Source: UBA7702 sp051866595 (lineage in GTDB: Bacteria > Bacillota > Dehalobacteriia > UBA7702). From it: a DNA stretch of 58,716 nt. Every line of letters begins with the position of its first letter. Position 1 is the first letter of the stretch. The stretch is taken from the NCBI GenBank assembly GCA_051866595.1, contig JBJDXI010000054.1, positions 1 to 58,716 of the forward strand. Direction: 5' to 3'. The translations under genes were made by a program, and so were the position numbers. Below, one piece after another: positions 17,395 to 26,306 of this stretch. The notes below the pieces were generated by a model, which worked only from the letters and a program-made list of their open reading frames with translations, was not told the origin of the DNA and did not search any database.

Positions 17395-17466
17395 GTGCGC
17401 CTCAAAATCACTCATTTCCCCGACCTGCGGATTCACAAAACGATAACAAAATTATTTTTCAATTTC

Positions 17467-17498
17467 AAAAAAATTCCGAAACGTCATTGTTCCGGAAT
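17467..17498 (-). terminator. Terminator of the metF-to-ynzC operon
   Basis: Minus strand ATTCCGGAAC and GTTTCGGAAT pair over 10 bp (one G-U) around a 6-nt loop and run into TTTTTT. The left arm is part of the last codons of the YnzC-like gene, so the stop codon lies in the hairpin. Confidence 0.85.
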
Positions 17499-17831
17499 AG
17501 TGTCGTCATCCTGATGATGATTGTGATTGTGATCATGATCGTGACCGCAGCAACAGTGTCCGTGTTCATGATCATGGTGATGATGGTCATGATCCGGATG
17601 ATAATGATGATGCTTGCGGGTTTCCTCCGAACTTCTCTTTTTAAGAGGAGTCAAGGTACCGTCTTTTTCCTGAATCAAAATACTTTCCAGCGTCGCTCTG
17701 GTACCGGCACGAAAAGCCTCGATATACTCCTGACGCAAAGCGGCTCTTTCCACGGTTTCCTCATCGGTAAGCCCCACGGTTTTGGCTTTCCGGGCCAATT
17801 CATTAATACGATCCAATTTTGCTTTTTCCAT
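17484..17831 (-). CDS. YnzC/DUF896-like protein with a histidine-rich metal-binding-type tail
   Basis: Residues 1-75 match the DUF896 (UPF0291, YnzC) family: MEKAKLDRINELARKAKTVG, then LRQEYIEAFRAGTRATLESI. In Bacillus the YnzC protein sits in the SOS-linked yneA region and has no settled function. Family members are about 75-80 residues; this one is 115. The additional 40 residues contain about 17 histidines, many aspartates and a CCC triplet (residues about 73-107, for example HPDHDHHHHDHEHGHCCCGH). Such segments usually bind Zn, Ni or Cu. It is the last gene of the operon, 11 nt after the amidase, and its 3' end forms the terminator stem. Function unknown. Confidence 0.8.
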   Translation of the reverse strand: MEKAKLDRINELARKAKTVGLTDEETVERAALRQEYIEAFRAGTRATLESILIQEKDGTLTPLKKRSSEETRKHHHYHPDHDHHHHDHEHGHCCCGHDHDHNHNHHQDDDTIPEQ

Positions 17832-17842
17832 AATTTTCTCCG

Positions 17843-18643
17843 TTAAAATAAACTGTTATCAATTTCATCAATAATGTTCCGCCGATCCTGAAAAACAGGA
17901 ATCATCTTGCGGATAAAGTAACGGTCATCGGTATTGACGCGGCATATCTTCAGCTCTTCTTTTGTACCGCATTCCGCGGCAATGGTTCCATCCGGCGCGA
18001 CAATCATCGAACCACCGCTGTAAGCAATGCCGTCGTTGCCGCATCGGTTTACGCCGACAACGTAAACCTGATTTTCAATGGCTCTCGCCTGAAGAAGCAC
18101 TTTAAAATGGTTCATCCGTGCGGAAGGCCACTGGGCGGGAACGAAAATTACCGAAGCGTCCCGAAGTGCAAGATTCCGGCAGAAGGAAGGAAATCTCAGA
18201 TCGTAGCAGAGCATCAGACCAAAGGTCTCATCATTCTCCTGAAACAATCCCCACTCATCACCTTCCCGGAACATTTCTTTTTCCTCAATTCCCAGAGGAA
18301 AAAGATGCGCCTTGCGGTATTTTGCCACCAATTCCCCTTTTTTATTGATCACAGGAAGCGTATTATAAATACCCTTTTCATGACGTTCCGCAATGCTTCC
18401 GCCGATAATATGAACTTGCTTTTCCTTTGCCAGTTTCCGCAGGAATCCGACGCTTGCTCCTTTCAGCGTTTCCGCTTTTTCGGAAAGACCCGTTTTATCA
18501 TATCCGATATTCCAAAGCTCCGGCAGGACAAGAACATCACAATCTTCCGGCAGGTTTTCCGTGAGACGGAGAATCGTCGCCATGTTCTTTTCCCGGTCTC
18601 CCAAAGCGACATCCATTTGCGCCAAGGCGATGTTCAGATTCAC
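17843..18643 (-). CDS. Nitrilase-family carbon-nitrogen hydrolase (omega-amidase-like)
   Basis: Cytoplasmic amidase of the nitrilase superfamily. The catalytic triad is visible: Glu in LVLPELWN (about 41), Lys in KYRKAHLFPLG (about 108) and Cys in LMLCYDLRFPSF (about 143). CYDLRFP and the RAIENQVYVVG block fit omega-amidase/YafV-type enzymes that hydrolyse alpha-ketoglutaramate or similar waste products; the exact substrate cannot be read. I start at GTG 18643 (VNLNIALAQMDVA, 266 aa), since AAGGGATGATGAT precedes it and it follows the dnaI stop by two bases; a GTG at 18667 overlapping dnaI is the alternative. Confidence 0.85.
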   Translation of the reverse strand: MNLNIALAQMDVALGDREKNMATILRLTENLPEDCDVLVLPELWNIGYDKTGLSEKAETLKGASVGFLRKLAKEKQVHIIGGSIAERHEKGIYNTLPVINKKGELVAKYRKAHLFPLGIEEKEMFREGDEWGLFQENDETFGLMLCYDLRFPSFCRNLALRDASVIFVPAQWPSARMNHFKVLLQARAIENQVYVVGVNRCGNDGIAYSGGSMIVAPDGTIAAECGTKEELKICRVNTDDRYFIRKMIPVFQDRRNIIDEIDNSLF

Positions 18644-18647
18644 ATCA

Positions 18648-19436
18648 TCATCCCTTTCTGATTTCACGAATCCTCTTTTCCCGGCGAATATCCTTCACAT
18701 TTTCCATACGGAGAAAACGGCAGGCTTCCATCAGACGCGAAAAGATACGGGAACCCAACAGTTTTTCCAGATCCTGATTTTCCAGATTTGTCGTCACAAT
18801 GGTCGGCCGCTCAAAATTCACACGGTAATTCAGAATCGCGAAAATGGTTTTCAGGGACCAATCGGTATAATTATGGGCGCCCAGATCATCCAGAACAAGA
18901 ATCGGCACATTTTTGACCTCAGACATCAGATCGCTTTCACTGACCTCTGAGGATTTCTGGAAACTTTCGCGGATCTGATCCAAAAAATCCGGCACAATAA
19001 CAAATTTCACCTCGTGTCCCCGGTCAATCAGCGCGTTGGCGCAGGACGCGGCCAGAAACGTTTTACCGCCGCCGACACCGCCCTGAAAGAGCAGCCCGTT
19101 GGGTGTTTCACCGGCATCCACGTCCTCCACAAAAGATTTCGCGATATTCAAAATCTTTCCGGCATTTTCCCGATAGGTCATCATATTTTTCGGGCCCTTT
19201 TCATCGGCGTAAAAGGAAAGATCGAAGGCCTCAAAGGTCTGGCGGGCAAGGTGCGGCGAAATACCGGCTTTCCGCCGGCGGGCATCGGTCATTTTCTTTT
19301 TTGAACAGCGGCAGGTATAGGCAATGTCACCTTTAAAGTAAACCCCCTGATCCTTGCAAATGGGGCATTGATAGACTTTGTCTTCCTCTTTTACAATGTT
19401 TTTGGCATCAAAAGGAATTTCGGAAAAATGTTTCAT
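18648..19436 (-). CDS. dnaI: Helicase loader (DnaI/DnaC-like AAA+ ATPase)
   Basis: Loads the replicative helicase at origin and restart sites. The N-terminal zinc-binding part has CPICKDQG and CRC (about 24-43), as in DnaI-like loaders. The ATPase has GGVGGGKTFLAAS (Walker A, about 118) and ILVLDDLGAHN (Walker B, about 178), with TTNLE as sensor 1. The protein is 262 aa. The ATG overlaps the dnaD-like stop by one base. The pairing dnaD-dnaI is common in Firmicutes. The name DnaC is also used for this protein in related genomes. Confidence 0.9.
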   Translation of the reverse strand: MKHFSEIPFDAKNIVKEEDKVYQCPICKDQGVYFKGDIAYTCRCSKKKMTDARRRKAGISPHLARQTFEAFDLSFYADEKGPKNMMTYRENAGKILNIAKSFVEDVDAGETPNGLLFQGGVGGGKTFLAASCANALIDRGHEVKFVIVPDFLDQIRESFQKSSEVSESDLMSEVKNVPILVLDDLGAHNYTDWSLKTIFAILNYRVNFERPTIVTTNLENQDLEKLLGSRIFSRLMEACRFLRMENVKDIRREKRIREIRKG

Positions 19437-20155
19437 CAGAATACCTCATAAATATCATCGGAAAGGACCTCGTCCTTATCCTGCTCGCCCCGGAAAATAC
19501 GGGGGTTGTTTGATTTTTCCGGTGTGTTTTTTTTCTGTTCCCGTTCCGTTTTTTCCAGATCCGCAAGACTTTGGACTCCCCGGTCTTTCCAGGAACGCAG
19601 AATGGCGTCAACATAACGGAAATTATTTTTTCCGATCAAAACGGCACGGCGCAGCCCTTCCTTGATCAATTCGGGAGGAATCGCCAGATTTTTATACCAA
19701 TAGGAGATCTGTTCCCCTTCCATCGGTGAAAGCAGGCGACCCATTTCCTGTTCAAAACAGGAATACAGCTCAGAGAAAGTTTTATCCTCCTTCGCGGTTT
19801 TGGGTTCCTTGCGGATTTTCTGTTCCGCTTTGATTGCCTGCCAGCTGCATACTTCAAGGAATTTTTCCGCCAGACCGTCCAGAAGGATTTCCCCTTCATT
19901 GCCGAGGCTCAAAAATCCCCTGTCGATCAAAACCGGCACAAACTCCATAACTTCTTTTTCGCTGTAAACACTCTCTCTCGCCACAATCCGAAAAGTCAGA
20001 ACCGAACGTTTTTGGCGAAGACGCAGAAGAACGATCAAAAAAAGTGTTTCCTCGGAGGATAACCCCATTTCACGATAGTGGTCCAGAAGTGTATTGGGGA
20101 CGGAGGAATGATCCGTTAATAGATGCGTCAGTGCTTTTTTATTTTCCTCATTCAT
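19436..20155 (-). CDS. dnaD: DnaD-like primosomal protein
   Basis: Takes part in replication initiation and restart with the neighbouring helicase loader. The N-terminal part (about 1-100) resembles the winged-helix DnaD N domain (LLRLRQKRSVLTFRIVARES). The C-terminal DnaD domain (about 125-200) shows the signature ISYWYKNLAIPPELIKEGLR followed by FRYVDAILRSWKDRGVQSL. The tail is charged and probably disordered. At 239 aa it is normal. The start is 9 nt after the trkH stop. Confidence 0.88.
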   Translation of the reverse strand: MNEENKKALTHLLTDHSSVPNTLLDHYREMGLSSEETLFLIVLLRLRQKRSVLTFRIVARESVYSEKEVMEFVPVLIDRGFLSLGNEGEILLDGLAEKFLEVCSWQAIKAEQKIRKEPKTAKEDKTFSELYSCFEQEMGRLLSPMEGEQISYWYKNLAIPPELIKEGLRRAVLIGKNNFRYVDAILRSWKDRGVQSLADLEKTEREQKKNTPEKSNNPRIFRGEQDKDEVLSDDIYEVF

Positions 20156-20164
20156 AATAAACCT

Positions 20165-21613
20165 CTATTTTCTCCAGAACGCGGGAACAAAAACAATGAG
20201 AACCGTATAGATTTCCAATCTTCCCAAAAGCATCAAAACGCTTAATACCACTTTACCGAAATCAGAAACTATCGCGTAATTGCCGACGGGGCCAAAAGCA
20301 CCCATGGCGACACCGTTATTGGAGATCGCCGCCATCGCACCGGTCAGCGACTCAACAAAAGGCAGACCGGTAAAGGCTAAAAGAACGGCGCCCAAAAAAG
20401 CAATCACAAAAAACAGCGCGATGAATTGAAGAACCTTCATCACCGTTTTATCCGGTACGGCTTTTCCGTTGATGCGGATTTCTGTCAGGGCACGGGGATG
20501 GAGCATACGGAAGAATTGTGATTTCAGACTCTTACAAGCCAAAAGATACGTGCCAATCTTCAACGATCCCGACGTCGAAGAGTACGACGCCCCGATCATC
20601 ATCAGACAGACCATGATCATATAGGAGCCGACGGGCCACAGGTTAAAGTCTCGGGTAGACAAACCGCAGGTCGTCAATTGGGAAATAACCTGAAAAGCTG
20701 ACATACGCACGACATTACCGAAACTCCCGTAGGAATTGATCATCAAATCAACGGTAATGATGCCGGTAACGATAAGCGTAAAAATCAGATATACGCGGAA
20801 TTCCTCGTTGCGCAGCATTGTTTTCGGCGAGCGGGTCATCAGCGTTTTGCAGATCAGCGGAAAACTGATCCCGCCGATAAACATGAATATGGTTAATACC
20901 CATTCAATGTATGGGCTGTCAAAAGCTGCCGCACTTAAATTCCGGGAGGAGAAACCTCCCGTGGAAATGCTGGTAAAAGCGTGACATACCGCATCCGTCA
21001 GATTCATACCGCCCAACAGAAGCAAAACAATCAGGATCGCTGTTAATGCCGTATAAACTAGCCAGAGAAAAATAGCGGTGTCCTGAATTTTCGATGAAAT
21101 CTTTTCATTGAAAGGACCGGAAAGTTCCGCCCGGAGCATGGTCAGACCGCCGGTATCCACTTGGGAAAGAAGGGCCACAAACAAAACAACAACACCCAGA
21201 CCGCCGAGCCATTGAGTCAGACACCGCCATACGAGCAAAGAATCGGGAACGGCTTCCACATTGGAAAGCGCCGTAGCTCCCGTCGTTGTAAAACCGGACA
21301 TCGTTTCAAAGAAAGCTGAAAAATAATCGGAAAAAACTCCGCTGAACATAAATGGCAGCGCACCGATGAGTGAAACGACAATCCAGCTTAATGTAACAAT
21401 AAGGAAGCCTTCTTTGGCCCGGATATTGTTGTGCTTTTTCGTGGGAAAGATCAGTCCGAGACCGATCAGAACATAGATTATCATCGTTAAAAACAAAGAC
21501 AAAAACTCCCCGTCAGTTTGAACAAGGGACCAGATCAGCGGAAGTATCATGGATACCGCCACGATCAATAAAATTTTGCCTAATGAATTCAAAACACATT
21601 TCAAATGGATCAT
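20165..21613 (-). CDS. trkH: Potassium uptake channel subunit TrkH
   Basis: Integral membrane K+ translocation subunit. The protein (482 aa) has four pore repeats with filter-like sequences TTTGAT (about 111), STGGFSS (about 218), TCGLST (about 312) and SNNGVAMG (about 430). About ten to twelve hydrophobic segments cover the rest. It is directly coupled to trkA (four-base ATGA overlap), its cytoplasmic regulator. Length and filter sequence fit TrkH better than KtrB. Confidence 0.93.
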   Translation of the reverse strand: MIHLKCVLNSLGKILLIVAVSMILPLIWSLVQTDGEFLSLFLTMIIYVLIGLGLIFPTKKHNNIRAKEGFLIVTLSWIVVSLIGALPFMFSGVFSDYFSAFFETMSGFTTTGATALSNVEAVPDSLLVWRCLTQWLGGLGVVVLFVALLSQVDTGGLTMLRAELSGPFNEKISSKIQDTAIFLWLVYTALTAILIVLLLLGGMNLTDAVCHAFTSISTGGFSSRNLSAAAFDSPYIEWVLTIFMFIGGISFPLICKTLMTRSPKTMLRNEEFRVYLIFTLIVTGIITVDLMINSYGSFGNVVRMSAFQVISQLTTCGLSTRDFNLWPVGSYMIMVCLMMIGASYSSTSGSLKIGTYLLACKSLKSQFFRMLHPRALTEIRINGKAVPDKTVMKVLQFIALFFVIAFLGAVLLAFTGLPFVESLTGAMAAISNNGVAMGAFGPVGNYAIVSDFGKVVLSVLMLLGRLEIYTVLIVFVPAFWRK

Positions 21614-22959
21614 AGCCGATGATTCTCTTCAAAAAATTTTTCTACGCGCTTACTGCTCTTGGGCAATGTAATGACGAGTAACTTATCTCCCGGCAGAATT
21701 ACGTCGTTCCCCCGGGGAATAATAACATCTTTTCCGCGGACAATCGTCCCTAAAATGGCGTTACTGGGGAAATCCAGTTTCATCAGCGGAACATTTAGAA
21801 TTTCCGAATGTTCCGGCGCCATAATTTCCACCACATGAGCGTCGGTATCACCGATGAGATTTAACGAAAGTACGTTGCTGTTGTGGAAAAAGCGCAGGAT
21901 GCTTCCGGCCGCCAGAATCCGGGGACTGAAGCTCTGATCAATACCGATACTGTCGGCAACAGGCATATAGTCGGACATTTTCAGCTGAACCACCGTGCGG
22001 TCCGCCCCCAGCTCTTTCGCGATGATGGCGCTTAAAATATTAAAGTTATCTTCATCGGTTACCGCGATAAAAGCGTCGGTATCCTCGATATTCTCGTCTT
22101 TCAGCAGCTGAATGTCACTGGCGTTTCCGTGAATGATCAAAGCGTCGTTCAGCGTTTCCGAAAGCTGTTTACATTTATCAAAATCTTCCTCAAAGATTTT
22201 GATGTGAATCCCTCTTTTTTCCAGTTCCGCGGCGAGATAGTAGCTGATGGTATCACCGCCGGCGATAATCACGTTTTTCACTTTTTTCCGGTCCTGGCCG
22301 AAGTCTTCTTCCACTTCGGGAATATACTGCACCGGCGTAAAAAGGAACAGACGGTCGCCTTCCTTGATCATCTCATTCCCATTGGGAATGATCATTTCTC
22401 CTTTTCGGATAATGCCGACAATGAGATAATGATAATCCGTTTTGATTTCCCGCAGAAGCTTTCCGTTCACCGAGGTTGCCGCGGTGATTTTGAATTCCAT
22501 CAGCAAAACCCGGCCTTCATTGTAGAAGTCAACGTTTACGGCATCGGGATAATCCAGCATCTTGCAGATCTGGGCGGCGGCAATTCGCTCGGGATTGATC
22601 ATCAGATCAATGCCCAAAGCTTTCTTAACCGTTTCCGCGTCCAGATTGGCAAATTCGGGACTGCGTACCCGGGCAATGGCGTAATGAACGCCATAGGATT
22701 TGGCGATAAAACAGGAAACCAGATTCAGCTCGTCCCGTTCCGTAACGGCCAGAAGCATATCCGCGTCGGCCACACCGGCAGCGGCCAATACCTCCGTTGA
22801 GGTACAGCTGCCCAGAACAGAATTGACATCGAGACGTTCTTCCACCGTTTCAATACGGGCGGGATTGCGGTCGATGACGGTAACATCATGATCTTCATTG
22901 GATAACATATGCGCCAGGACAAAACCGACTTTGCCGGCGCCCACAATAACAATTTTCAT
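21610..22959 (-). CDS. trkA: Trk potassium uptake regulatory protein TrkA
   Basis: Cytoplasmic NAD(H)/ATP-binding gating protein of the Trk system. Two RCK units are visible. Each has a Rossmann domain: IVIVGAGKVGFVLA (residue 3 on) and a second one starting NVIIAGGDTISYYLA (about 229), each ending in a small TrkA-C domain (about 145-215 and 370-445). In the second repeat the classical GxGxxG is degraded to GGDTIS, as in many two-domain TrkA proteins. The 449-aa size is standard. It lies 6 nt after the aminotransferase gene. Confidence 0.94.
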   Translation of the reverse strand: MKIVIVGAGKVGFVLAHMLSNEDHDVTVIDRNPARIETVEERLDVNSVLGSCTSTEVLAAAGVADADMLLAVTERDELNLVSCFIAKSYGVHYAIARVRSPEFANLDAETVKKALGIDLMINPERIAAAQICKMLDYPDAVNVDFYNEGRVLLMEFKITAATSVNGKLLREIKTDYHYLIVGIIRKGEMIIPNGNEMIKEGDRLFLFTPVQYIPEVEEDFGQDRKKVKNVIIAGGDTISYYLAAELEKRGIHIKIFEEDFDKCKQLSETLNDALIIHGNASDIQLLKDENIEDTDAFIAVTDEDNFNILSAIIAKELGADRTVVQLKMSDYMPVADSIGIDQSFSPRILAAGSILRFFHNSNVLSLNLIGDTDAHVVEIMAPEHSEILNVPLMKLDFPSNAILGTIVRGKDVIIPRGNDVILPGDKLLVITLPKSSKRVEKFFEENHRL

Positions 22960-22965
22960 TTTTCT

Positions 22966-24138
22966 TTACTTCAGATTGTTCACAAAGTCTTCGATACGGT
23001 TAAACGCTTCCACAATGTGTTTCATGGACGTCGCGTAAGAACAGCGGATAAAGCCTTCTCCGCATTCGCCGAAAGCCGTACCGGGAACAACCGCTACATT
23101 TTTTTCCTGTAAAAGTCTGGTAGCAAATTCGTCACTGGTCATACCGAATTTTTTAATGGACGGAAAAACATAAAAGGCACCCTGTGGTGTGACCATGTCA
23201 ATGCCGATGTTTTTCATGCGTTCCACAATATACCGGCGGCGGTGATCATATTCTGCCCGCATCTTGTCGATTTCTTTCCGTCCGTTCCGGAAAGCCTCAA
23301 TGGCGGCTTTCTGCCCCATAATCGGCGCGCAGAGAATCGTATACTGATGAATTTTAATCATCTGTTCAATAAAATCCTTATGACAGCAGATATAACCGAT
23401 CCGCCAACCTGTCATGGCAAAGGCCTTGGATAAACCGCTCACAACGATGGTACGGTCTTTCATTCCGGGAATGGCCGCCACGGAAACCGGCTCTTTTTCA
23501 TAGGAAAGCTCACAATAAATCTCATCGCTGATGACAATCAGATCATGTTTCTGAGCTACTTCCGCCAAAGCTGTAAGCTCATCATAATCCATTGCCGCAC
23601 CGGTAGGATTATTGGGGAAGCTTAAAATCAGCACTTTGCTTCTGGGGGTGATATGTTTTTCAATATCCTCCGACGTCAGACGGAATTCGTTTTCTTCCGA
23701 AGTGGGTACCGATACGGGAACACCGTGAGACATCAGAGTACAGGCCTGATACGAAACGTAGCAGGGTTCCGGAATCAATACTTCATCACCGGGAGACAAA
23801 ACCGTGCGTAAAGCCATGTCAATGGCTTCACTGGCACCGACGGTCACGATCACATCGGTTGTTTCATCGTAGCGGACGCCAAAACGCTCATCCATATATT
23901 TCACAATCTCATGGCGCAGCTCCGGCAAACCGTAATTGGAGGTATACATCGTATAACCTTTTTCCAATGAATAGACACAGGCTTCCCGGATGGTCCAGGG
24001 AGAGACGAAATCCGGTTCCCCAACACCTAAGGAGATAATATCTTTGGATCCCGCACACAAATCAAAAAACTTACGGATCCCCGAGGGCTGTACCGCTTTG
24101 ATGCTGTCGTTGATATATTTACCGGGTTCAAATGTCAT
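22966..24138 (-). CDS. Class I PLP-dependent aminotransferase
   Basis: Fold-type I aminotransferase of about 390 residues. Visible features are the substrate-loop Tyr and Gly residues in YTSNYGLPELR, the FPNNPTGAAMD block (about 165), DEIYCELSY (about 197) and the PLP-lysine site SGLSKAFAMTGWRIG (about 231). It belongs to the MalY/PatA-type group of aspartate or aromatic aminotransferases. Its gene overlaps an Lrp/AsnC-type regulator by four bases (ATGA), a common Firmicute pair in which the regulator responds to an amino acid. Substrate is not determined by the sequence. Confidence 0.92.
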   Translation of the reverse strand: MTFEPGKYINDSIKAVQPSGIRKFFDLCAGSKDIISLGVGEPDFVSPWTIREACVYSLEKGYTMYTSNYGLPELRHEIVKYMDERFGVRYDETTDVIVTVGASEAIDMALRTVLSPGDEVLIPEPCYVSYQACTLMSHGVPVSVPTSEENEFRLTSEDIEKHITPRSKVLILSFPNNPTGAAMDYDELTALAEVAQKHDLIVISDEIYCELSYEKEPVSVAAIPGMKDRTIVVSGLSKAFAMTGWRIGYICCHKDFIEQMIKIHQYTILCAPIMGQKAAIEAFRNGRKEIDKMRAEYDHRRRYIVERMKNIGIDMVTPQGAFYVFPSIKKFGMTSDEFATRLLQEKNVAVVPGTAFGECGEGFIRCSYATSMKHIVEAFNRIEDFVNNLK

Positions 24139-24635
24139 AACGTCACCACCTGTCGATTATCAATATCCTCATCACCGTACATCACTTCGTTTTCCTTGTA
24201 CTTCTTCAGGATAAAATTGGTCCAGGTACTTTTCACGCCATCGATAGTCGCGAGTTTGCCGGAAACAAAATTGGAAACGCCCATCATCGTCGGTGCTTCC
24301 ACCATAACAGCAAAATCAAACTTCCCGGATACGAGCATCATGGACTTGACTTCGGGAAAACGGCAGATTCGTCTGGCAATATCATCAAAACCCACTTCTC
24401 TCTGGGGCTGAACCTGCACGTCGATGCGGGCATATACAGTGGATTCCGCGTTGATTTTTTCCCAGTCCACCACTGTCGTATATTTCAGAATAATGCGATC
24501 GTCTTCCAGTTCCTGTATAATACGGTCCACCGTTTCACGATCGGTACCAACCATGGCGGCAAGGGTATCCCTGTCAATGGTGGAATCTTCTACGAGAATA
24601 TTTAAAATACCGATTTTAAGATCTTTCATTTTCAT
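24135..24635 (-). CDS. Lrp/AsnC-family transcriptional regulator
   Basis: DNA-binding regulator of the feast/famine family. Residues about 5-60 form the helix-turn-helix (STIDRDTLAAMVGTDRETVD), and 70-150 the RAM (ligand-binding, oligomerising) domain with VSGKFDFAVMVEAP. I use ATG 24635 (MKMKDLKIGIL, 166 aa); AAAGGAATTGTG is just upstream, and a longer frame would overlap metF by more than 130 nt for no reason. Even so it overlaps the metF stop by 20 nt. It probably controls its own operon or the downstream aminotransferase. Confidence 0.88.
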   Translation of the reverse strand: MKMKDLKIGILNILVEDSTIDRDTLAAMVGTDRETVDRIIQELEDDRIILKYTTVVDWEKINAESTVYARIDVQVQPQREVGFDDIARRICRFPEVKSMMLVSGKFDFAVMVEAPTMMGVSNFVSGKLATIDGVKSTWTNFILKKYKENEVMYGDEDIDNRQVVTL

Positions 24636-26148
24636 CACAATTCCTTTCTTTCCATTTACTGTACGTATCTTTTCCTGTGAAATAGTTCTGTAATTCCGAT
24701 GTTCCATACAGACTGCAGCTGGGAGGATCCACCTTTGCCCGCAGAACATCTGTTTTATTCTGCACCTTTAAACGATTGTATGCCGTCACATAGATGCACC
24801 GCTTTTTGTTGGGATAAAGCTCACAGTATCCGTTGCGGCTGCCCCCGCAGGGACCGTTCCGCTGTTCCTTCGGACACTGGGTCATCGGACAGATCAAATC
24901 GGTAAAAGGTAGTGCGCAGTCGCCGCAGTCCCGGCAGTGAAGAATTCCCGCCCGCAATGATTTTTCAAGATTGCGGTATTTTCCTCCCTTTGCCGACCTG
25001 CGGCCGAATGCGGAAGCCGATTTCGCGAGGAAGCCTTTTTTCTCAAAGACGCTTTCGTGCATTTTCCGAAGGATTTTATATTTCAAAGAAAGACGATCTT
25101 CCACCGGCAATGAGGATAGATCATTTTTTTCTCCGGTGTTCAGTCCATTTGTGTCGTCACGATGGAAATAATAAAAAGCGCCGTCATCAAAACCTTCAAA
25201 TTCCACAAGAAGCGATTCCCAGCGATCCGCGTATTCACTGCCTCGGCAGATAATATAATCGACATCTTCCCTGTTGAGATCTTCGCCACCGATATGAACA
25301 CCGTCGTATCCCAACCCCTTCATGATACCGAACATTTTTGCCGCCCGCAGCAAGCCGCTTTCTTTTTCATTTCCCTCTTCACTCATGATACGGCGATATA
25401 ATTCTTCCGGAATGGTGCATCCGGTAAAACGGTGCAGGTGAATCAGTTCCGCCAGCTTTTTATCAAGAACAAAGATATTGCCGACCAAAGGAATTTTCGG
25501 ATTGACGGAGCGGCAAACTTTAAGGAGCTCATCAAATTTGCGCATATCATAGCCAACCTGAGAGATGACAAATCCCGTGCCAGCCGCCATTTTCTTTTCC
25601 AGCTTGATGTATTCGGTAATAATTTCCGCTTCCACGTTTTTAAAGGGCGTTACCACACAACCGGCAAAGAAATCCGTTTTCTTCAACGTATGACCTTTCG
25701 GCAGCGTCATTCCATGGTTCATGGCGGTAATCAATTCCAACGTATGCACCGGATCAAGATCAAAAACAGGCTTACCATTTCCGCTGAAATATCCTTTTTT
25801 GGGGAAGTCTCCCGTCATGATCAGGAGGTTATTCAGTTCGGAGCGGGCATAGCCGTAAAGCTCACTTTCAATATGAAGGCGGTTTTTATCTTTCAGCGTA
25901 TAGTGAATCATCGGTTCCGCGCCGTATTTTTTCATTTCCAACGCCATAAACGCCGGATCGATTCCGGGCCGTCCTCCGGGGGAATCGGTAATGGAGACAG
26001 CGGAAATACGATCGTCGTTTCCAACCCATTTTCCGGTTTCGACGGCGCGTTCCTGTGCTTTTTCAAAACTGCCCCGTCCGGCGACGATCTCAAGAGAAAC
26101 CGTGAACTCATCCTTATTCAAAAGACTTTTTCGAAATCCGTTCTCCAT
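24616..26148 (-). CDS. metF: Methylenetetrahydrofolate reductase fused to a MetV-type zinc-binding C-terminal domain
   Basis: Reduces methylene-THF to methyl-THF for methionine synthesis or one-carbon flow. Residues about 1-300 look like the MetF barrel (FTVSLEIVAGRG near the start; GTGFVISQVGYD about 190; PLVGNIFVLD). The C-terminal part (about 385-500) has cysteine clusters CRDCGDC, CPMTQCPKEQRNGPCGG and CELYPNKKRC, typical of the MetV/MTHFR_C protein found as a separate subunit in acetogens. Here both are in one 510-aa chain. I start at ATG 26148; an adjacent TTG at 26151 is possible. Confidence 0.88.
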   Translation of the reverse strand: MENGFRKSLLNKDEFTVSLEIVAGRGSFEKAQERAVETGKWVGNDDRISAVSITDSPGGRPGIDPAFMALEMKKYGAEPMIHYTLKDKNRLHIESELYGYARSELNNLLIMTGDFPKKGYFSGNGKPVFDLDPVHTLELITAMNHGMTLPKGHTLKKTDFFAGCVVTPFKNVEAEIITEYIKLEKKMAAGTGFVISQVGYDMRKFDELLKVCRSVNPKIPLVGNIFVLDKKLAELIHLHRFTGCTIPEELYRRIMSEEGNEKESGLLRAAKMFGIMKGLGYDGVHIGGEDLNREDVDYIICRGSEYADRWESLLVEFEGFDDGAFYYFHRDDTNGLNTGEKNDLSSLPVEDRLSLKYKILRKMHESVFEKKGFLAKSASAFGRRSAKGGKYRNLEKSLRAGILHCRDCGDCALPFTDLICPMTQCPKEQRNGPCGGSRNGYCELYPNKKRCIYVTAYNRLKVQNKTDVLRAKVDPPSCSLYGTSELQNYFTGKDTYSKWKERNCDENERS

Positions 26149-26184
26149 CAAAGCTTTCCGACTCCATTTAAAAAGTTAATTTTT

Positions 26185-26193
26185 ATTATAACA
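26185..26193 (-). promoter_or_regulatory. Extended -10 promoter before metF
   Basis: Minus strand shows TGT directly before TATAAT (26190-26185), an extended -10, about 30 nt upstream of the metF start. No good -35 is seen at 17 nt (T-rich stretch). The remaining gap to 26270 is AT-rich without other signals. Confidence 0.6.
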
Positions 26194-26269
26194 TAAGACC
26201 GTAAAAAAAACCACTTTATATTCTTTTTTTGTATCACCATTAAAAAGATAAAACACCACTGTTTCCAAG

Positions 26270-26306
26270 AAAAAGAAAGAAGAAACACCTTCGCATTTCT
26301 TCTTTC
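26270..26306 (-). terminator. Terminator after the small ORF at 26305
   Basis: Minus strand GAAAGAAGAAA and TTTCTTCTTTC form a perfect 11-bp stem with a 10-nt loop, followed by TTTTTC. The stem starts within the stop codon of the small gene. Confidence 0.8.

Noticed and set aside
17500..17620. Direct repeats in the His-rich tail as a CRISPR or tandem-repeat array
   Set aside because: The repeats are short codon-level CAT/GAT runs within a coding frame, without spacers of constant size.
17487..17846. A 119-codon plus-strand frame rich in Val, Ile and Met that looks like a membrane protein
   Set aside because: It is the reverse complement of the His/Asp repeats of the YnzC-like gene, where CAT and GAT codons become ATG and ATC.
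24636..24749. N-terminal extension of the Lrp/AsnC regulator
   Set aside because: It would overlap the end of metF by 134 nt, adds no family sequence, and a good SD and ATG exist at 24635.
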